From the NCBI GenBank assembly GCA_017304135.1, contig JAFLBB010000016.1:22026-86025 (forward strand): a DNA stretch of 64,000 nucleotides, in the 5' to 3' direction. Shown piece by piece: positions 63,875-64,000 of the stretch. The translations under genes and the position numbers were made by a program. Numbering within the stretch: the first letter of the stretch is position 1; the number at the start of each line of letters is the position of its first letter. This DNA is from Acidobacteriota bacterium. GTDB lineage: Bacteria > Acidobacteriota > Terriglobia > Bryobacterales > Bryobacteraceae. The notes beneath the pieces were generated by a model that saw only the letters and a list, made by a program, of their open reading frames with translations, was not told the origin of the DNA and searched no databases.

Positions 63875-64000
63875 CTAGCTCAAAACCTCGGTCACGGTGC
63901 CGGCGCCGACGGTACGGCCGCCTTCGCGGATGGCAAACCGCAGCCCCTTGTCCATGGCCACCGGTGTAATCAGTTCCACCGTCAGGGTCACGTTGTCGCC
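63875..64000 (-). CDS. tuf: Elongation factor Tu, C-terminal end (partial)
   Basis: The last 41 codons of EF-Tu run off the window edge: [19 protein letters not shown] and [20 protein letters not shown], then TAG 63875-63877. This is domain 3, which contacts tRNA and kirromycin. The rest of the gene lies beyond the window. Confidence 0.97.
   Translation of the reverse strand, partial: GDNVTLTVELITPVAMDKGLRFAIREGGRTVGAGTVTEVLS

Overview
The window looks like the chromosome of a Solibacter/Bryobacter-type acidobacterium. The evidence is GC-rich DNA, an Oar-like TonB receptor with an N-terminal carboxypeptidase-regulatory domain, two proteins ending in the Solibacter-type C-terminal domain (TIGR03437 style), and the acidobacterial membrane-anchored regulator at 42.9-44.2 kb. 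No rRNA and no CRISPR array were seen.

Region 1 (1-25.5 kb, all plus strand) is one long, tightly coupled exopolysaccharide (EPS) cluster. It opens with a NusG-like antiterminator cut by the window edge and a PilZ protein. Export and chain-length genes follow (Wza-like, Wzz-like, CpsD-like tyrosine kinase), then a Wzy-like polymerase, a Wzx-like flippase, glycosyltransferases, an initiating sugar phosphotransferase, two DegT aminotransferases, an ATP-grasp ligase, a FemAB-like acyltransferase, deacetylases, and two unusual fusions (membrane domain-SDR and methyltransferase-GT2). It ends with a secreted beta-helix protein. A convergent, much larger beta-helix/Ig-repeat paralogue (25.7-28.9 kb, minus) and an IS630 remnant separate it from region 2.

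Region 2 (29.7-39.9 kb, plus) is a second envelope-polymer module. It starts with a deacetylase, an HPr-kinase-like / PqqD-like / nucleotidyltransferase triad, a FemAB-like protein and an unknown four-cysteine protein. It then contains what I consider the main discovery: a Dlt-like locus made of an MBOAT acyltransferase, a 51-residue microprotein ending in FVYVHF (DltX-like), an SGNH protein (DltD-like), an acyl carrier protein and a seryl-tRNA-synthetase-like amino acid:carrier-protein ligase that replaces DltA. It probably esterifies an extracellular polymer with an amino acid. A GNAT and a VanZ-like protein finish the module.

Region 3 (40.3-52.8 kb) holds ilvD, a degraded gene, a membrane-anchored one-component regulator divergent from a TonB receptor with two tandem GH71/99-like secreted hydrolases (a glycan-utilisation locus), and a stand-alone EutE/PduP-type aldehyde dehydrogenase.

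Region 4 (52.9-58.9 kb) is an arsenic island: a broken arsR, an ArsM-ArsD-AhpD-like triple fusion, ArsA, Acr3, an intact ArsR, and two thioredoxin-type ArsC proteins, one with a signal-peptide-like leader.

Region 5 (59.7-64 kb, minus) has a Tat-exported sulfatase, a frameshifted XRE regulator, and the conserved translation cluster tuf (partial)-rpmG-tRNA-Trp-secE-nusG-rplK. rplA does not follow rplK. All assignments come from reading the sequence and from memory of families; no database search was run.
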